Shown piece after piece: positions 16,260 to 24,418 of a stretch of DNA of 64,000 bases. The DNA comes from Methylobacterium gregans (GTDB taxonomy: Bacteria; Pseudomonadota; Alphaproteobacteria; Rhizobiales; Beijerinckiaceae): NCBI RefSeq assembly GCF_022179245.1, contig NZ_BPQM01000012.1, forward strand, positions 1 to 64,000, in the 5' to 3' direction. Each line of letters opens with the position of its first letter. Positions within the stretch are counted from its first letter, which is position 1. The notes below the pieces were generated by a model. That model made no database searches. It worked only from the letters and a program-made list of their open reading frames with translations, and was not told the DNA's origin. A program made the translations under genes and the position numbers.

Positions 16260-17799
16260 CGGGCAGGTCCCCCACACGGGCGGCCGGGAGCGTCAGCCGG
16301 AAGGTCGCCCCGCCGGTGCCGTTGCGTTCGACGTCGAGGCGCCCGCCATGCGCCTCGACGATGGTGCGGCAAATCGAGAGCCCGACGCCCATGCCGCTCC
16401 GCTTCGTGGTGACGAACGGTTGGAACAGCCTGTCGGCGACCTCCGCGGCGATGCCGGGCCCGGTATCCGAAACGGCGATCTCGACCGTCTCCCCGCCGAT
16501 TGGCCTCGCCTCGACGGTCAGTTCGCGCCTGTCGCCCTGCTGCATGGCCTCGCGGGCGTTGCGCAGGAGGTTCACCAAGACCTGCTGCACCTGCACCCGG
16601 TCGGCGAGGACGGAGCCGACCCGCGGGTCGACGACGACGCGCGCGACGATGCCCTGCTCGCGGGCTCCGACCAGCGCCAGCGCGCTGGCCTCTTCGATCA
16701 GCCTCGCGACCGGCTCGACCCGCCTTTCGGTTTCGCCGCGGGCGACGAACTCGCGCAGGCGCCGGATGATCTGGCCGGCCCGCAGCGCCTGCTCGGCGGC
16801 CTTGCCGAGAACCTCCACCGTCTTGGCGATGGCCTCGGGGCCAGGGCGTGCCAGCAGGCGGCGGCAGCCCTTGGTGTAGTTCGCGATGGCGCCGAGCGGC
16901 TGGTTCAGCTCGTGCGCGAGCGCGGAGGCCATCTCGCCCATCGCACTCAGGCGGGAGACGTGGGCGAGCTCGGACTGAAGTTCCTGGAGGCGGGCCTGGG
17001 TGCGCTGATGCTCGGTGAGGTCGTTGATGAAGCCGGTGAAGTAGACCTGTTCGCCCGAGCGCATCTCGCCGATGGCGAGCTCCATCGGGAAGGTTGAGCC
17101 GTCCCGCCTCCGGCCGGTCACGACCCGGTTGGTGCCGATGATGCGGCGTTCCCGGGTCCGGCGGTAGCGGTCGAGGTAGCCGTCGTGCTCGCCCTGCATC
17201 GGCTCAGGCATCAGGATGCGGACGTTCCGCCCGACCGCCTCGTCGGCCGCGTAGCCGAACAGGCGCTCGGCGGCGGCGCTGAACGAGTGGATCAGGCCCG
17301 CCTCGTCGATGACGACCATCGCCTCGGGCACGGTGTCGAGGATCGAGCGCAGGTGCGCCTCTCGCGCCCGGATGTCCTCCTCGGCCCGCTTCTGCTCGTC
17401 GATGCTAAGCACCACCCCGCGATGGCGCGCCGGCCGACCGTCCGCGTCGAGGCTCACCCTCCCGCGCGAGCGCAGCCAGCAGACGTGGCCGTCGGGGCGC
17501 ACGACGCGGTAGTCGACCTCGTAGCTTCCGCCATCCCGCAAGGCCCGCTGGATGGCGTCCGCCCGGCCCTGCCGGTCGTCCGGGTGCACGAGGGCCTGTG
17601 AGGCGGCGAAGGTGGTCAGCCGCTCGGGCGGCACCCCGAACAGGCGCGCGCAGGTCGGCGAGACGGTGGCGCGTCCGGTGGGGATGTCCAGCGACCAGAC
17701 GCAGATGCCGACCTCGTCGAGGGTCTGACGAAGTTCGTCGTTCGCCTGCGTGGCGTCACGCCAACGGTCGGCGCTGGGCATGTCGACGGGGTCCGTCAT
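16249..17799 (-). CDS. fixL: FixL oxygen-sensing histidine kinase
   Basis: This 516-residue protein has two PAS domains (about 20-135 and 140-265), then HisKA and HATPase domains. The second PAS matches the FixL haem pocket: [19 protein letters not shown], with the haem-ligating His in EHDGY, followed by [19 protein letters not shown] and [13 protein letters not shown]. The phospho-accepting His is in [11 protein letters not shown], and the ATP site shows [16 protein letters not shown] and [10 protein letters not shown]. No membrane segments are present, so it is a soluble FixL as in Bradyrhizobium. GTG 17808 and ATG 17799 are both possible starts. It would phosphorylate FixJ at low oxygen. 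No FixK box precedes it. Confidence 0.93.
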   Translation of the reverse strand: MTDPVDMPSADRWRDATQANDELRQTLDEVGICVWSLDIPTGRATVSPTCARLFGVPPERLTTFAASQALVHPDDRQGRADAIQRALRDGGSYEVDYRVVRPDGHVCWLRSRGRVSLDADGRPARHRGVVLSIDEQKRAEEDIRAREAHLRSILDTVPEAMVVIDEAGLIHSFSAAAERLFGYAADEAVGRNVRILMPEPMQGEHDGYLDRYRRTRERRIIGTNRVVTGRRRDGSTFPMELAIGEMRSGEQVYFTGFINDLTEHQRTQARLQELQSELAHVSRLSAMGEMASALAHELNQPLGAIANYTKGCRRLLARPGPEAIAKTVEVLGKAAEQALRAGQIIRRLREFVARGETERRVEPVARLIEEASALALVGAREQGIVARVVVDPRVGSVLADRVQVQQVLVNLLRNAREAMQQGDRRELTVEARPIGGETVEIAVSDTGPGIAAEVADRLFQPFVTTKRSGMGVGLSICRTIVEAHGGRLDVERNGTGGATFRLTLPAARVGDLPDGD

Positions 17800-17991
17800 C
17801 GAGCGCACCCGGAAAGGTCCTGCGCGCGGCCGTCATGGAACTCGCCTGTGTCCACCCGTAGGGCGTCTGCATCGCGCATCCGGTCATTACTGCGATTCCG
17901 CTACGGGGAACAGCCGCCGGTGCGTATTCGCGGCCGACGCCGAGTAGTTCTTTGGTCCGAGCCGTCGCCGATGCCGCGCCGCCCGAGCCGC

Positions 17992-18005
17992 TTGAGGTGG
18001 ATCAA
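17992..18005. promoter_or_regulatory. FixK/FNR-type box
   Basis: TTGAGGTGGATCAA is centred about 64 bp upstream of the Usp start at 18062 and lies in the divergent gap after fixL (17800-18061), which otherwise shows nothing recognisable. Confidence 0.72.
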
Positions 18006-18061
18006 CGCGGTGCCGCCACGACGGGAGGAACCTTTGGGTCGGCTCAACCCGGAGAACTCCC

Positions 18062-18922
18062 ATGTCCAGACCCAGCCCTTCGCCCCTGGCGGGCATCCGC
18101 GACGTCCTCGTCGGGACCGCCGTGGAAGGCGAGCGCGAGGAGGCCTCGTCGGCCATCGGCTACGGCCTGACCTTGGCCAAGGCCGCAGGCGCCCACCTCA
18201 CCGTCCAGTCGGCCTCGTGGCGCCTCTCGGGCGACGACGCCTGGCTCGGCGAGTTCGACTACGAAGGCGTCTCGGTTATGGACCGCCGGCTCGACGCGTT
18301 AGCCCGCTCCGTCGCCGAGCGCTCGGCCGGGGATGCCGCGCAGGCCGGCGTCGTCTGCACGACCGAGGCGCCGAGCCTGCCGTATCCGGAGATCGTGAAC
18401 CGTCTCGCCGCCCGTGCGCGCCTGCACGACCTGACGGTCCTGGACATCGGTCCGCGCAAGTACGACCTCGACCGTGAGATGATCGAGAAGGCGCTGTTCC
18501 ACAGCGGCCGGCCGGTCATCGCCGTACCGCCGGGACACGACGCCTTCGCGGCGCGGCGGATCATCGTCGCCTGGGACGGCAGCGCGCAGGCCGCGCGGGC
18601 GGCCAATGACGCCATGCCGTTCCTGCGTTCGGCCGATGCGGTCGAGATCGTCTCGGTCGGCACCGAGGCGGAGATCCATGAGGCGGTGCCGGGCGCCGAG
18701 TTCGCGCCCCATCTCGCCCGGCATGGGGTCAACGTCAGCGTCAACGACCTGCCGAAGGGAGAGAGCGTCGCCGAAACGTTGCGCGCCCAGGCCGGGTTGT
18801 TCCGGGCGGACATGATCGTGATGGGCGCCTACCGGCACGCCCCGATCCGCGAATACTTCTTCGGTGGCGTGACGCGCTCATTCCTCAGGGGCAGCCCGGC
18901 ACCCCTGTTCCTGTCCCGCTGA
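18062..18922 (+). CDS. Universal stress protein, tandem UspA domains
   Basis: This 286-residue protein has two UspA domains. The second starts at about residue 160 (RRIIVAWDGSAQAARAAND) and ends with the nucleotide-loop pattern MGAYRHAPIREYFFGGVTRSFL. A run of Arg/His around residue 130 and the insert before it differ from the other three Usp proteins here, so it is a separate paralogue. GGAG precedes the ATG (GGAGAACTCCC). It is followed after 16 bp by a small gene and driven from the FixK-type box at 17992. Confidence 0.92.
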   Translation: MSRPSPSPLAGIRDVLVGTAVEGEREEASSAIGYGLTLAKAAGAHLTVQSASWRLSGDDAWLGEFDYEGVSVMDRRLDALARSVAERSAGDAAQAGVVCTTEAPSLPYPEIVNRLAARARLHDLTVLDIGPRKYDLDREMIEKALFHSGRPVIAVPPGHDAFAARRIIVAWDGSAQAARAANDAMPFLRSADAVEIVSVGTEAEIHEAVPGAEFAPHLARHGVNVSVNDLPKGESVAETLRAQAGLFRADMIVMGAYRHAPIREYFFGGVTRSFLRGSPAPLFLSR

Positions 18923-18938
18923 AGCCTGGAGGCTGACG

Positions 18939-19148
18939 ATGACCGAGCGAGATCCTCGACGGAGCGTCGCGACCGACCGGGCATTGCGGCCGCGGAAACG
19001 CGCTCGCCTGTCCGAGCCGGCTGCGGCGCAGTCGAAGGCCGATGAGGCACCACCCCAGGTGCGGGCGCCGAACAGGATCGAATGGCCGGGCCCGCTGAAC
19101 GAGGAGGAGCGCGCCGCGTTGGAGGCTGGCTGGGGCTTCGTCGAGTGA
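18939..19148 (+). CDS. Hypothetical protein, 69 aa
   Basis: This 69-residue protein is unrecognised. The N-terminal half is basic and low complexity (RALRPRKRARLSEP), and the C-terminal third is ordered-looking (PNRIEWPGPLNEEERAALEAGWGFVE). A GGAGG sequence 6 nt before the ATG and the position 16 bp after the Usp stop support a real gene. A strong terminator follows immediately. Confidence 0.6.
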   Translation: MTERDPRRSVATDRALRPRKRARLSEPAAAQSKADEAPPQVRAPNRIEWPGPLNEEERAALEAGWGFVE

Positions 19149-19159
19149 GGTGCACGTCG

Positions 19160-19202
19160 TAATCGAGGCCGCCGCGGACCGCATCCGCGGCGGCCTCGAT
19201 TA
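19160..19202. terminator. Perfect 19-bp hairpin between convergent genes
   Basis: The arms at 19160-19178 and 19184-19202 are exact 19-bp reverse complements around a 5-nt loop. The right arm contains the stop codon of the minus-strand cytochrome gene. Such a stem between convergent genes would stop or protect transcripts from both sides. Confidence 0.7.
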
Positions 19203-19538
19203 TGGGCGCAGTCCATGGCGCAGACCTTCCAGATCGGCCGTTAGGTCGGCGGCATCGGCGGGGGTGAGCCGAAAGTCGGGCATGGCCGGATGCCGGCGGT
19301 CCACGCCCTCCACAAGCACATCGGCGAGGTCGCCGACCGGGAAGTGGTCGGCGAGGGTGCGGAAGGACGGCGCCTCGCGCATCGGGCTGGTCCGCCTCGG
19401 GCCGACCGCGTGGCAGCGCCCGCAATGCGCCCGGGCGAACGCCAGGCCGCGGTCCGCCGGGGACGCCGAGGCCTGCGGCGCGACGAGGGCCAGGATGATC
19501 GGCGCCGATACCCTGAGGATGGCGAGGGACCAGCGCAT
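19200..19538 (-). CDS. Small periplasmic c-type cytochrome
   Basis: This 112-residue protein has a signal peptide (MRWSLAILRVSAPIILALVAPQASA), one CGRCH haem site at about residues 39-43, and a distal Met in AMPDF. It is the paralogue of the cytochrome at 3228-3563, with the same spacing of motifs (CHAVG, SPMREAPSFR versus SPLRVAPPFR). Its ATG overlaps the stop codon of the upstream Usp (TGATG), as in the other pair. The periplasmic electron partner is unknown. Confidence 0.9.
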   Translation of the reverse strand: MRWSLAILRVSAPIILALVAPQASASPADRGLAFARAHCGRCHAVGPRRTSPMREAPSFRTLADHFPVGDLADVLVEGVDRRHPAMPDFRLTPADAADLTADLEGLRHGLRP

Positions 19539-20350
19539 CAGTGGCACATCAGGCAACAGACCTGCGCGCGTTCGAGGACCTCGCGCGTGACGCCCCCGAA
19601 GATCCATTCCCGCAGGCGCGAATGGCCGTAGGCGCCCATGACGATGAGGTCTGCGTCCTGCCGCAGGGCGAAGTCCAGGATCTCGCCGCCGTCGCTGTCG
19701 GTCGCCTGTAGGGAGTGGGTCGTCGCGTGCGCGCCGTGCCGCGCGAGATGACCGGCCACGGCCTTCGTCCCTTCGTGCCGCCCGTCGCCTCCGACCGTCA
19801 CGACCGCGACCTCGTCGGCACCGTGGAGGAAGGGAAGCACCGCCGAAACCGCCCGCCGTGCCTCCGGACCGTCTTTCCAGGCGACGACGATGCGGGCCGC
19901 ATGCAAGTGCACGAGCCGGGGCGGCACGACGAGGACGGGCCGTCCCGCCTCCATCAGCACCGGCCCGGGCGGCACGCCCAGCGGACCCGGGTCGTCGTCG
20001 CCCCGCCCGCGCCGGCCCACGACGACGAGGTCGGCGGCGCGCGCCTGTTCGACGAGATGCGTGATCGGCCCGGCGAGCGCGGCCTGCCACTCCGTGCGGA
20101 TTTCCTCCCCGGCGCTGCGCTCGAACATGGCGTGGGCCTGTTCGAGGATCTCGCGGACCAGCGCCTCGTTGCGCTCTTCCTGTCTGGCCGCGTCGTAGAC
20201 GTCGCGCACCAGGATGGGAACCGGAACCTGATGGGCCGCCGCGCCCGTGAGGGTCGCCGCGAAGCGTCGCGCCAACCCTGCGGCCAGGCGCACCCGGTCC
20301 GGTGCCGCGTCGCCGAGGTCGGCGGAAACGAGGATGCTCGCGAAGTTCAT
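19538..20350 (-). CDS. Universal stress protein, tandem UspA domains
   Basis: This 270-residue two-domain UspA protein starts MNFASILVSADLGDAAPDR and ends MGAYGHSRLREWIFGGVTREVLERAQVCCLMCH. It closely resembles the Usp at 3563-4378 in sequence, length and overlap with a cytochrome gene. GGAGGTGG before the ATG at 20350 supports this start over a GTG/ATG slightly upstream. The FixK-type box at 20414 lies about 70 bp upstream. The C-terminal CC...C cysteines are unusual for Usp proteins, and the other copy retains CC. Confidence 0.93.
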   Translation of the reverse strand: MNFASILVSADLGDAAPDRVRLAAGLARRFAATLTGAAAHQVPVPILVRDVYDAARQEERNEALVREILEQAHAMFERSAGEEIRTEWQAALAGPITHLVEQARAADLVVVGRRGRGDDDPGPLGVPPGPVLMEAGRPVLVVPPRLVHLHAARIVVAWKDGPEARRAVSAVLPFLHGADEVAVVTVGGDGRHEGTKAVAGHLARHGAHATTHSLQATDSDGGEILDFALRQDADLIVMGAYGHSRLREWIFGGVTREVLERAQVCCLMCH

Positions 20351-20413
20351 GGCCACCTCCACCGTGCGCCGGTCCCGGCGCGGGAAGCCTGGCCCGGGGC
20401 GGATCGACCGACC

Positions 20414-20427
20414 TTGATCCAGCGCAA
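20414..20427. promoter_or_regulatory. FixK/FNR-type box
   Basis: TTGATCCAGCGCAA is centred about 70 bp upstream of the Usp start at 20350; the same 14-mer is found at 11732-11745. Confidence 0.78.
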
Positions 20428-20452
20428 GCCCGCCGGTGCCGCTCCGCGGGCC

Positions 20453-22378
20453 TTACGGAAGGTCCGGGGCCGTCGATGCGTCGTGCGCGCGCCCGTCACC
20501 GGTGCCGCCGAGCGCGCGCATGGCGTTGAGGATCACGGCGACGTCGATGGCTTCCTGAAGGAGCGCTCCCTGCAGAGGTGAGAGGTATCCCAGGGCCGCC
20601 GCGACCATGCCGGCCAGCGAGAGGCCGAGACCGACCCACACACTCTGGAGCGCGATGGCGCGGGCCCGTTTGGCGATGCGGATGGCCCGTGGCAGGGGCG
20701 CCAGGCTGTCGACCAGCAGGACGATGTCGGCCGCCTCGGCAGCCGCCGCCGCGCCCCGGGCTCCGAGTGCCACGCCGAGATCGGCGGCCGCCAGGGCGGG
20801 CGCGTCGTTGACCCCGTCGCCGACCATCATCACCGGTCCGTTCCGTCGCTCGGCTGCGACGGTCTCGGTCTTGGCCACAGGGTCGAGGTCGGCGACGACC
20901 GCGTCGACCGGCAGCCCGGCGACGAGCGCCTCCGCGACGGCCTGTCGGTCCCCGGTCGCGAGCACCACACGCTCGATGCCGCACGCGCGCAGTTCCAGGA
21001 GCGCGTTGCCGCCGTCCGCCCGCAGCGGATCGGCGAACGCCAACACGGCGGCCGGGGCGCCGTCGATGGCAATCAGCACCGTCGACGTGACCGCTAAGAT
21101 GCTTCCTGGCTCGGCCGGTGCCGGGAAGCCGATTCCATGCATTTGCATGAGATGCGGCCCCCCGACGGCAACCGAGCGCCCCTCCACCGAGCCGGACACG
21201 CCTTCCCCGGGCATTTCCTCGACGCCCTCGGGTTGCGCAAGTGGCAGGCCGCGCCGGGCCGCCTCCTCGATCAGGGCCCCGGCCAGCGGGTGGCCGGAGG
21301 CCTGTTCGAGGGACGCCGCGAGCCTCAGGACCTCGCCTTCGTCGCGGGCGCCGAGGATGCGCGCGGAGGTCAACCGGGCGTTCCCGTGGGTGAGCGTGCC
21401 GGTCTTGTCGACCACCAGCACGCGGACCTTGGCCAACATCTCAAGGGCGCCGCCACCCTTGATCAGCACGCCGATGCCGGCCGCGCGCGAGAGGCCGGAG
21501 ACGAGGGCGACAGGGACCGCCAGGATCAGCGGGCATGGGGTGGCGACGACCAGCACGGCCAGCGCCCGCAGCGGGTCGCCGGTGGCGAGCCAGGCGCCCC
21601 CGGCCAGCAGCAGCGTGAGCACGAGGAAGGCGAGCCCGTACCGGTCCGCCAAGCGGGCCATCGGCGCCTTCCGGGCCTGCGCCGCCTCGACGAGACGGAT
21701 GATCCCGGCATACGTGCTCTCGGCCGCGGGCCGATCCGCGACAAGCGTGAACGGCGTGCCCGCGTTCACCGTCCCGCTCAGCACAGGCTCGTTCGCGAGG
21801 GCGGTGACGGGCAGCGCCTCGCCGGTCAGGCTCGAACGGTCGAGCACGGCGCGGCCTGCGGCGACCCGCCCGTCGACCGGCACGACGTCGCCGACGCGCA
21901 CCAGGATGCGGTCCCCCGGGACCAACGCCGCAAGGGGCACCTCCGTCAGAACGCTGCCGTCCTCGCGCATGGTGGTCCGGGGCTGGCGCGCGATCAGCGC
22001 CGTCATGGCCCTGCCGGCGCGGCCCGAGGCGTAGGCCTCCAGCGACTGGCCGCCCGCGTACATCAGGGCGATGACGGCGCCGGCCAGCGGCTGCGAAAGG
22101 GCGAGCGCACCGCCCATCGAGAGCAGGGCGACGAGGTCGAGGCCGACGTCGCCCTTCGCCAGGCTCGTCACGACCTGGATCATCAGGACACCGAGGACCG
22201 CCATCGTCGCGAGGGTCCAGGCCGCCGCGGCGATGTCCGTCCGGCCGGAGGCCTGCGCGGCGACGCCGGCACAGAGACCGGCCAGCGGCAGGACGGCCAA
22301 CCACCCGCGCAGGCCCGGCAGCCATGCCGCGACCGCCGGTCGTTTCGTCCCGGGCAAGTCCACGGCAGCCGTCGTCAT
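20453..22378 (-). CDS. P1B-type heavy-metal-transporting ATPase
   Basis: This 641-residue protein has the P-type ATPase core: the TGE actuator loop (SSLTGEALPV), the phosphorylation motif DKTGTLTHG, the P1B-specific SGHPLAGAL, and the hinge MVGDGVNDAPAL. Transmembrane segments precede and follow the core. The transmembrane metal-site motif reads TPCPLIL rather than the CPC of copper/zinc pumps or the SPC of the cobalt group, so the substrate cannot be named. There is no N-terminal metal-binding HMA domain. The ATG at 22378 was chosen by the start of MTTAAVDLPG; the longer frame runs through the promoter. A FixK-type box lies about 62 bp upstream. Metal export or delivery to a cuproenzyme at low oxygen is plausible. 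Confidence 0.92.
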   Translation of the reverse strand: MTTAAVDLPGTKRPAVAAWLPGLRGWLAVLPLAGLCAGVAAQASGRTDIAAAAWTLATMAVLGVLMIQVVTSLAKGDVGLDLVALLSMGGALALSQPLAGAVIALMYAGGQSLEAYASGRAGRAMTALIARQPRTTMREDGSVLTEVPLAALVPGDRILVRVGDVVPVDGRVAAGRAVLDRSSLTGEALPVTALANEPVLSGTVNAGTPFTLVADRPAAESTYAGIIRLVEAAQARKAPMARLADRYGLAFLVLTLLLAGGAWLATGDPLRALAVLVVATPCPLILAVPVALVSGLSRAAGIGVLIKGGGALEMLAKVRVLVVDKTGTLTHGNARLTSARILGARDEGEVLRLAASLEQASGHPLAGALIEEAARRGLPLAQPEGVEEMPGEGVSGSVEGRSVAVGGPHLMQMHGIGFPAPAEPGSILAVTSTVLIAIDGAPAAVLAFADPLRADGGNALLELRACGIERVVLATGDRQAVAEALVAGLPVDAVVADLDPVAKTETVAAERRNGPVMMVGDGVNDAPALAAADLGVALGARGAAAAAEAADIVLLVDSLAPLPRAIRIAKRARAIALQSVWVGLGLSLAGMVAAALGYLSPLQGALLQEAIDVAVILNAMRALGGTGDGRAHDASTAPDLP

Positions 22379-22433
22379 GTCCGTTCCCGTCCGTTCCAAC
22401 CTCCGAGATGAGGCCGTCACGGCTCGGCGGGCC

Positions 22434-22447
22434 TTGCGCTGGATCAA
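22434..22447. promoter_or_regulatory. FixK/FNR-type box
   Basis: TTGCGCTGGATCAA is centred about 62 bp upstream of the P-type ATPase start at 22378. The rest of the gap up to the toxin gene (22448-22682) shows no gene that I can support. Confidence 0.7.
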
Positions 22448-22682
22448 CACGTCCCGGCGGTTCCTGGGGCCCCGCCCGCCTCCATGGTGCCGGTCTTGAC
22501 GGGATGGCGGGCCCGACCGCCGAGGCTGCACCGAATCGCGTCGCTACATGATCGGCGAACCCGCGTGCGGCGCTGGGAACCGCGCCACACGCGGCGCGTA
22601 AAATCCTCCGCGTCCCGCCCATCATCGGCGAACCGTAGGCGGGAATGCGGAAACCTCAGCACTATGTCGCGGTTGAAGTTCG

Positions 22683-22699
22683 GGTAGCATGGTGCTACC
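22683..22699. promoter_or_regulatory. Palindromic operator candidate of the toxin-antitoxin operon
   Basis: A perfect inverted repeat, GGTAGCA-TGG-TGCTACC, ends 13 bp before the toxin ATG. MqsA-type antitoxins repress their own operon through palindromes of this size in the promoter. A weak -35-like TTGAAG lies just upstream at 22673. Confidence 0.55.
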
Positions 22700-22712
22700 T
22701 CTTGGAGGCTGG

Positions 22713-23042
22713 ATGGCGCCACACAATCCGCTGGAAAAGGTCAGGCGCCTGGCTTGCGAGGAGGAGGGATGCCAGCTCTTCACCCCTGTCCTCGACGAGC
22801 TCCGGCGCCGCGACCTGGACTCGGATGATCTCTTCGCGATCATCCAGACCGAGCTCGGGGAGGCCCACTTCACCAAGTCCGAGCAGACCCGGAAGCACCA
22901 CCCGACCACGGTGTCGGACTACTACTCGATCTGGGTCGATGACTGCTCCGACTGGATGTTCCTGAAGCTGCTCGTCGCCACCGCCAGCGACGGCACCGAG
23001 TTCCTGGTCGTCACGTCGTTCAAGAAGGATATCGACCGATGA
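22713..23042 (+). CDS. MqsR-like toxin of a type II toxin-antitoxin operon
   Basis: This 109-residue protein has the MqsR-type layout: an N-terminal helical part (LEKVRRLACEEEG), DDLFAIIQTELGEAHFTKSE, then an insert TRKHHPTTVSDYYSIWVDD and a C-terminal strand pair WMFLKLLVATASDGTEFLVVTSFKKD. This parallels the VYLKI...LIVSFKEK end of E. coli MqsR, an mRNA interferase of the RelE fold. The family call rests on this pattern by eye. The ATG at 22713 has GGAGG upstream, whereas ATG 22689 has none and lies in the operator. The stop overlaps the next start (ATGA). Confidence 0.68.
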   Translation: MAPHNPLEKVRRLACEEEGCQLFTPVLDELRRRDLDSDDLFAIIQTELGEAHFTKSEQTRKHHPTTVSDYYSIWVDDCSDWMFLKLLVATASDGTEFLVVTSFKKDIDR

Positions 23043-23635
23043 CACTTGAGCCCTGCCAGGCCTGCGAGGAAATCTCGGTCTCGGAGCGCGTCGAGCCGTT
23101 CGTCGTCGAGCGGTCCGGGAAGAAGGTCACGTTCGAGGATCGGCGCATGGTGTGCGCCGCCTGCGGCAACGTCAGCTATAGTGGCTCCCAGCTCTCGCAG
23201 CACGAGCTCGCGCATGCCGCGGCCGTGCGCGAGTTGGAGGGCCTGCTGTCCGCCGAGGAGCTTTGCGCGATCCGGCTGAAGTACAAGCTCCGCCAGACCG
23301 ACATGGAGCTGATCCTCTCGACCGGCCCGAAGACCTGGACGCGCTGGGAGCGCGGCAAGGTCCCGCAGAGCAAGGTCGCCGACAGGTTCATCCGCGCGCT
23401 GGCGAGCGACCCGTACCTGGCCCGGCGCCAGATGCTCGCCGCCGGGATCAAGAACCCGGAGGCCGAGGAGGTCTTCGCCCAGATCGAGCGCGACGACCGC
23501 CGGCGTGCCCATGCCACCTTGCGGGAGAAGCTCTCGCATCGCCCGGACGTGGACCGTGATGGCATCGCCGCGCTTGCCGCGGATGTGGCCTTCGACGCCG
23601 TCCACCGGGCCGAGCCTGAGGCCGCCGCCGCATGA
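23039..23635 (+). CDS. MqsA-like antitoxin, zinc finger plus HTH
   Basis: This 198-residue protein starts with a YgiT/MqsA-type zinc-binding region (CQACEE, then CAACGNVSYSG) that binds the toxin in MqsA. A Xre-type helix-turn-helix follows at about 75-130 (LCAIRLKYKLRQTDMELILSTGPKTWTRWERGKVPQS), which would bind the operator. A C-terminal extension of about 60 residues with ALASDPYLARRQMLAAGIKNPE goes beyond the usual 131-residue MqsA. It overlaps both its upstream and downstream genes by ATGA, so all three are translationally coupled. Confidence 0.78.
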   Translation: MTLEPCQACEEISVSERVEPFVVERSGKKVTFEDRRMVCAACGNVSYSGSQLSQHELAHAAAVRELEGLLSAEELCAIRLKYKLRQTDMELILSTGPKTWTRWERGKVPQSKVADRFIRALASDPYLARRQMLAAGIKNPEAEEVFAQIERDDRRRAHATLREKLSHRPDVDRDGIAALAADVAFDAVHRAEPEAAAA

Positions 23636-24300
23636 CTGATGAGCGTCCCACCATGGGCGTGTTGCATCACCTCCCGCCGAGGAAGCCCCTCAGCGGGATG
23701 GAGGAGTTCGCACGCGACGTGGGGGAGACCATCGCGGCGCACTTCCGGGAGCAGAACGAGATCCTGCGGGCCGAGCGGCAGGAACAGGACGCCCGGGTCC
23801 GGGAACAGGGCGAGCGCCTGCAGCGCCAGGGTGAGATGATCGAGCGCCTCACCAGGGGGGTCGAGCTTCTCGTCACCGAGTTGCACGGGTTGAGGACCGG
23901 CAAGGCCGAGGAGGCGTTCGCCCGGGTCGCCGGCAGCGGCGCGTCGCCCGACCTGCCGACCGTCTCGGCCGAGGCGGCGGTGATCTACACCTGCACCGCG
24001 GCGAGCATCGGCAGGCAACTCGGGTTCCGCGCCAGCGAGATCGGCGTGCTCCTCGGCGCGAAGGGGCTGCGCTGGGCGGGCGACGGCGCCTACCAGGAAC
24101 TCGGGCGCGACGTCGGGCCCAACCACACCAAGTTCTGGCACCGGGAGGTGCCGGAAAGGTTGCGCCGCGTGCTGGACGAGAACAACCCGGCCCGGCACGG
24201 GATCACCGACAAGTCCGCCCTGGCGGTCTTCCGGAAGTGGAAGGCCCGTCAGGCTCCGAACCTGCTCGACGGCATCGGTCCCGCCCCGGAGCGCGTCTGA
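23632..24300 (+). CDS. Third gene of the toxin-antitoxin operon, coiled coil plus C-terminal domain
   Basis: This 222-residue protein is not recognised. Residues about 35-90 form a predicted coiled coil (FREQNEILRAERQEQDARV, GERLQRQGEMIERL). The C-terminal half (about 115-190) has a helical DNA-binding look, TAASIGRQLGFRASEIGVLL, then KFWHREVPERLRRVLDEN, reminiscent of phage antirepressor C-terminal domains. It overlaps the antitoxin gene by ATGA, so it is a coupled part of the operon and not a neighbour by chance. Possible roles are a chaperone, an additional regulator or a targeting factor; none is shown. Confidence 0.72.
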   Translation: MTDERPTMGVLHHLPPRKPLSGMEEFARDVGETIAAHFREQNEILRAERQEQDARVREQGERLQRQGEMIERLTRGVELLVTELHGLRTGKAEEAFARVAGSGASPDLPTVSAEAAVIYTCTAASIGRQLGFRASEIGVLLGAKGLRWAGDGAYQELGRDVGPNHTKFWHREVPERLRRVLDENNPARHGITDKSALAVFRKWKARQAPNLLDGIGPAPERV

Positions 24301-24418
24301 GCGTTCTCGCCGGAGGACCGATAGGCGGCGGACCGGGCCCTGGGCCCCCGGGGCGAATGAACAGCATCGCGACGTCAGGACATCGGTCGAGCACGCATCA
24401 CCAGTGACGTCCGCCGCG

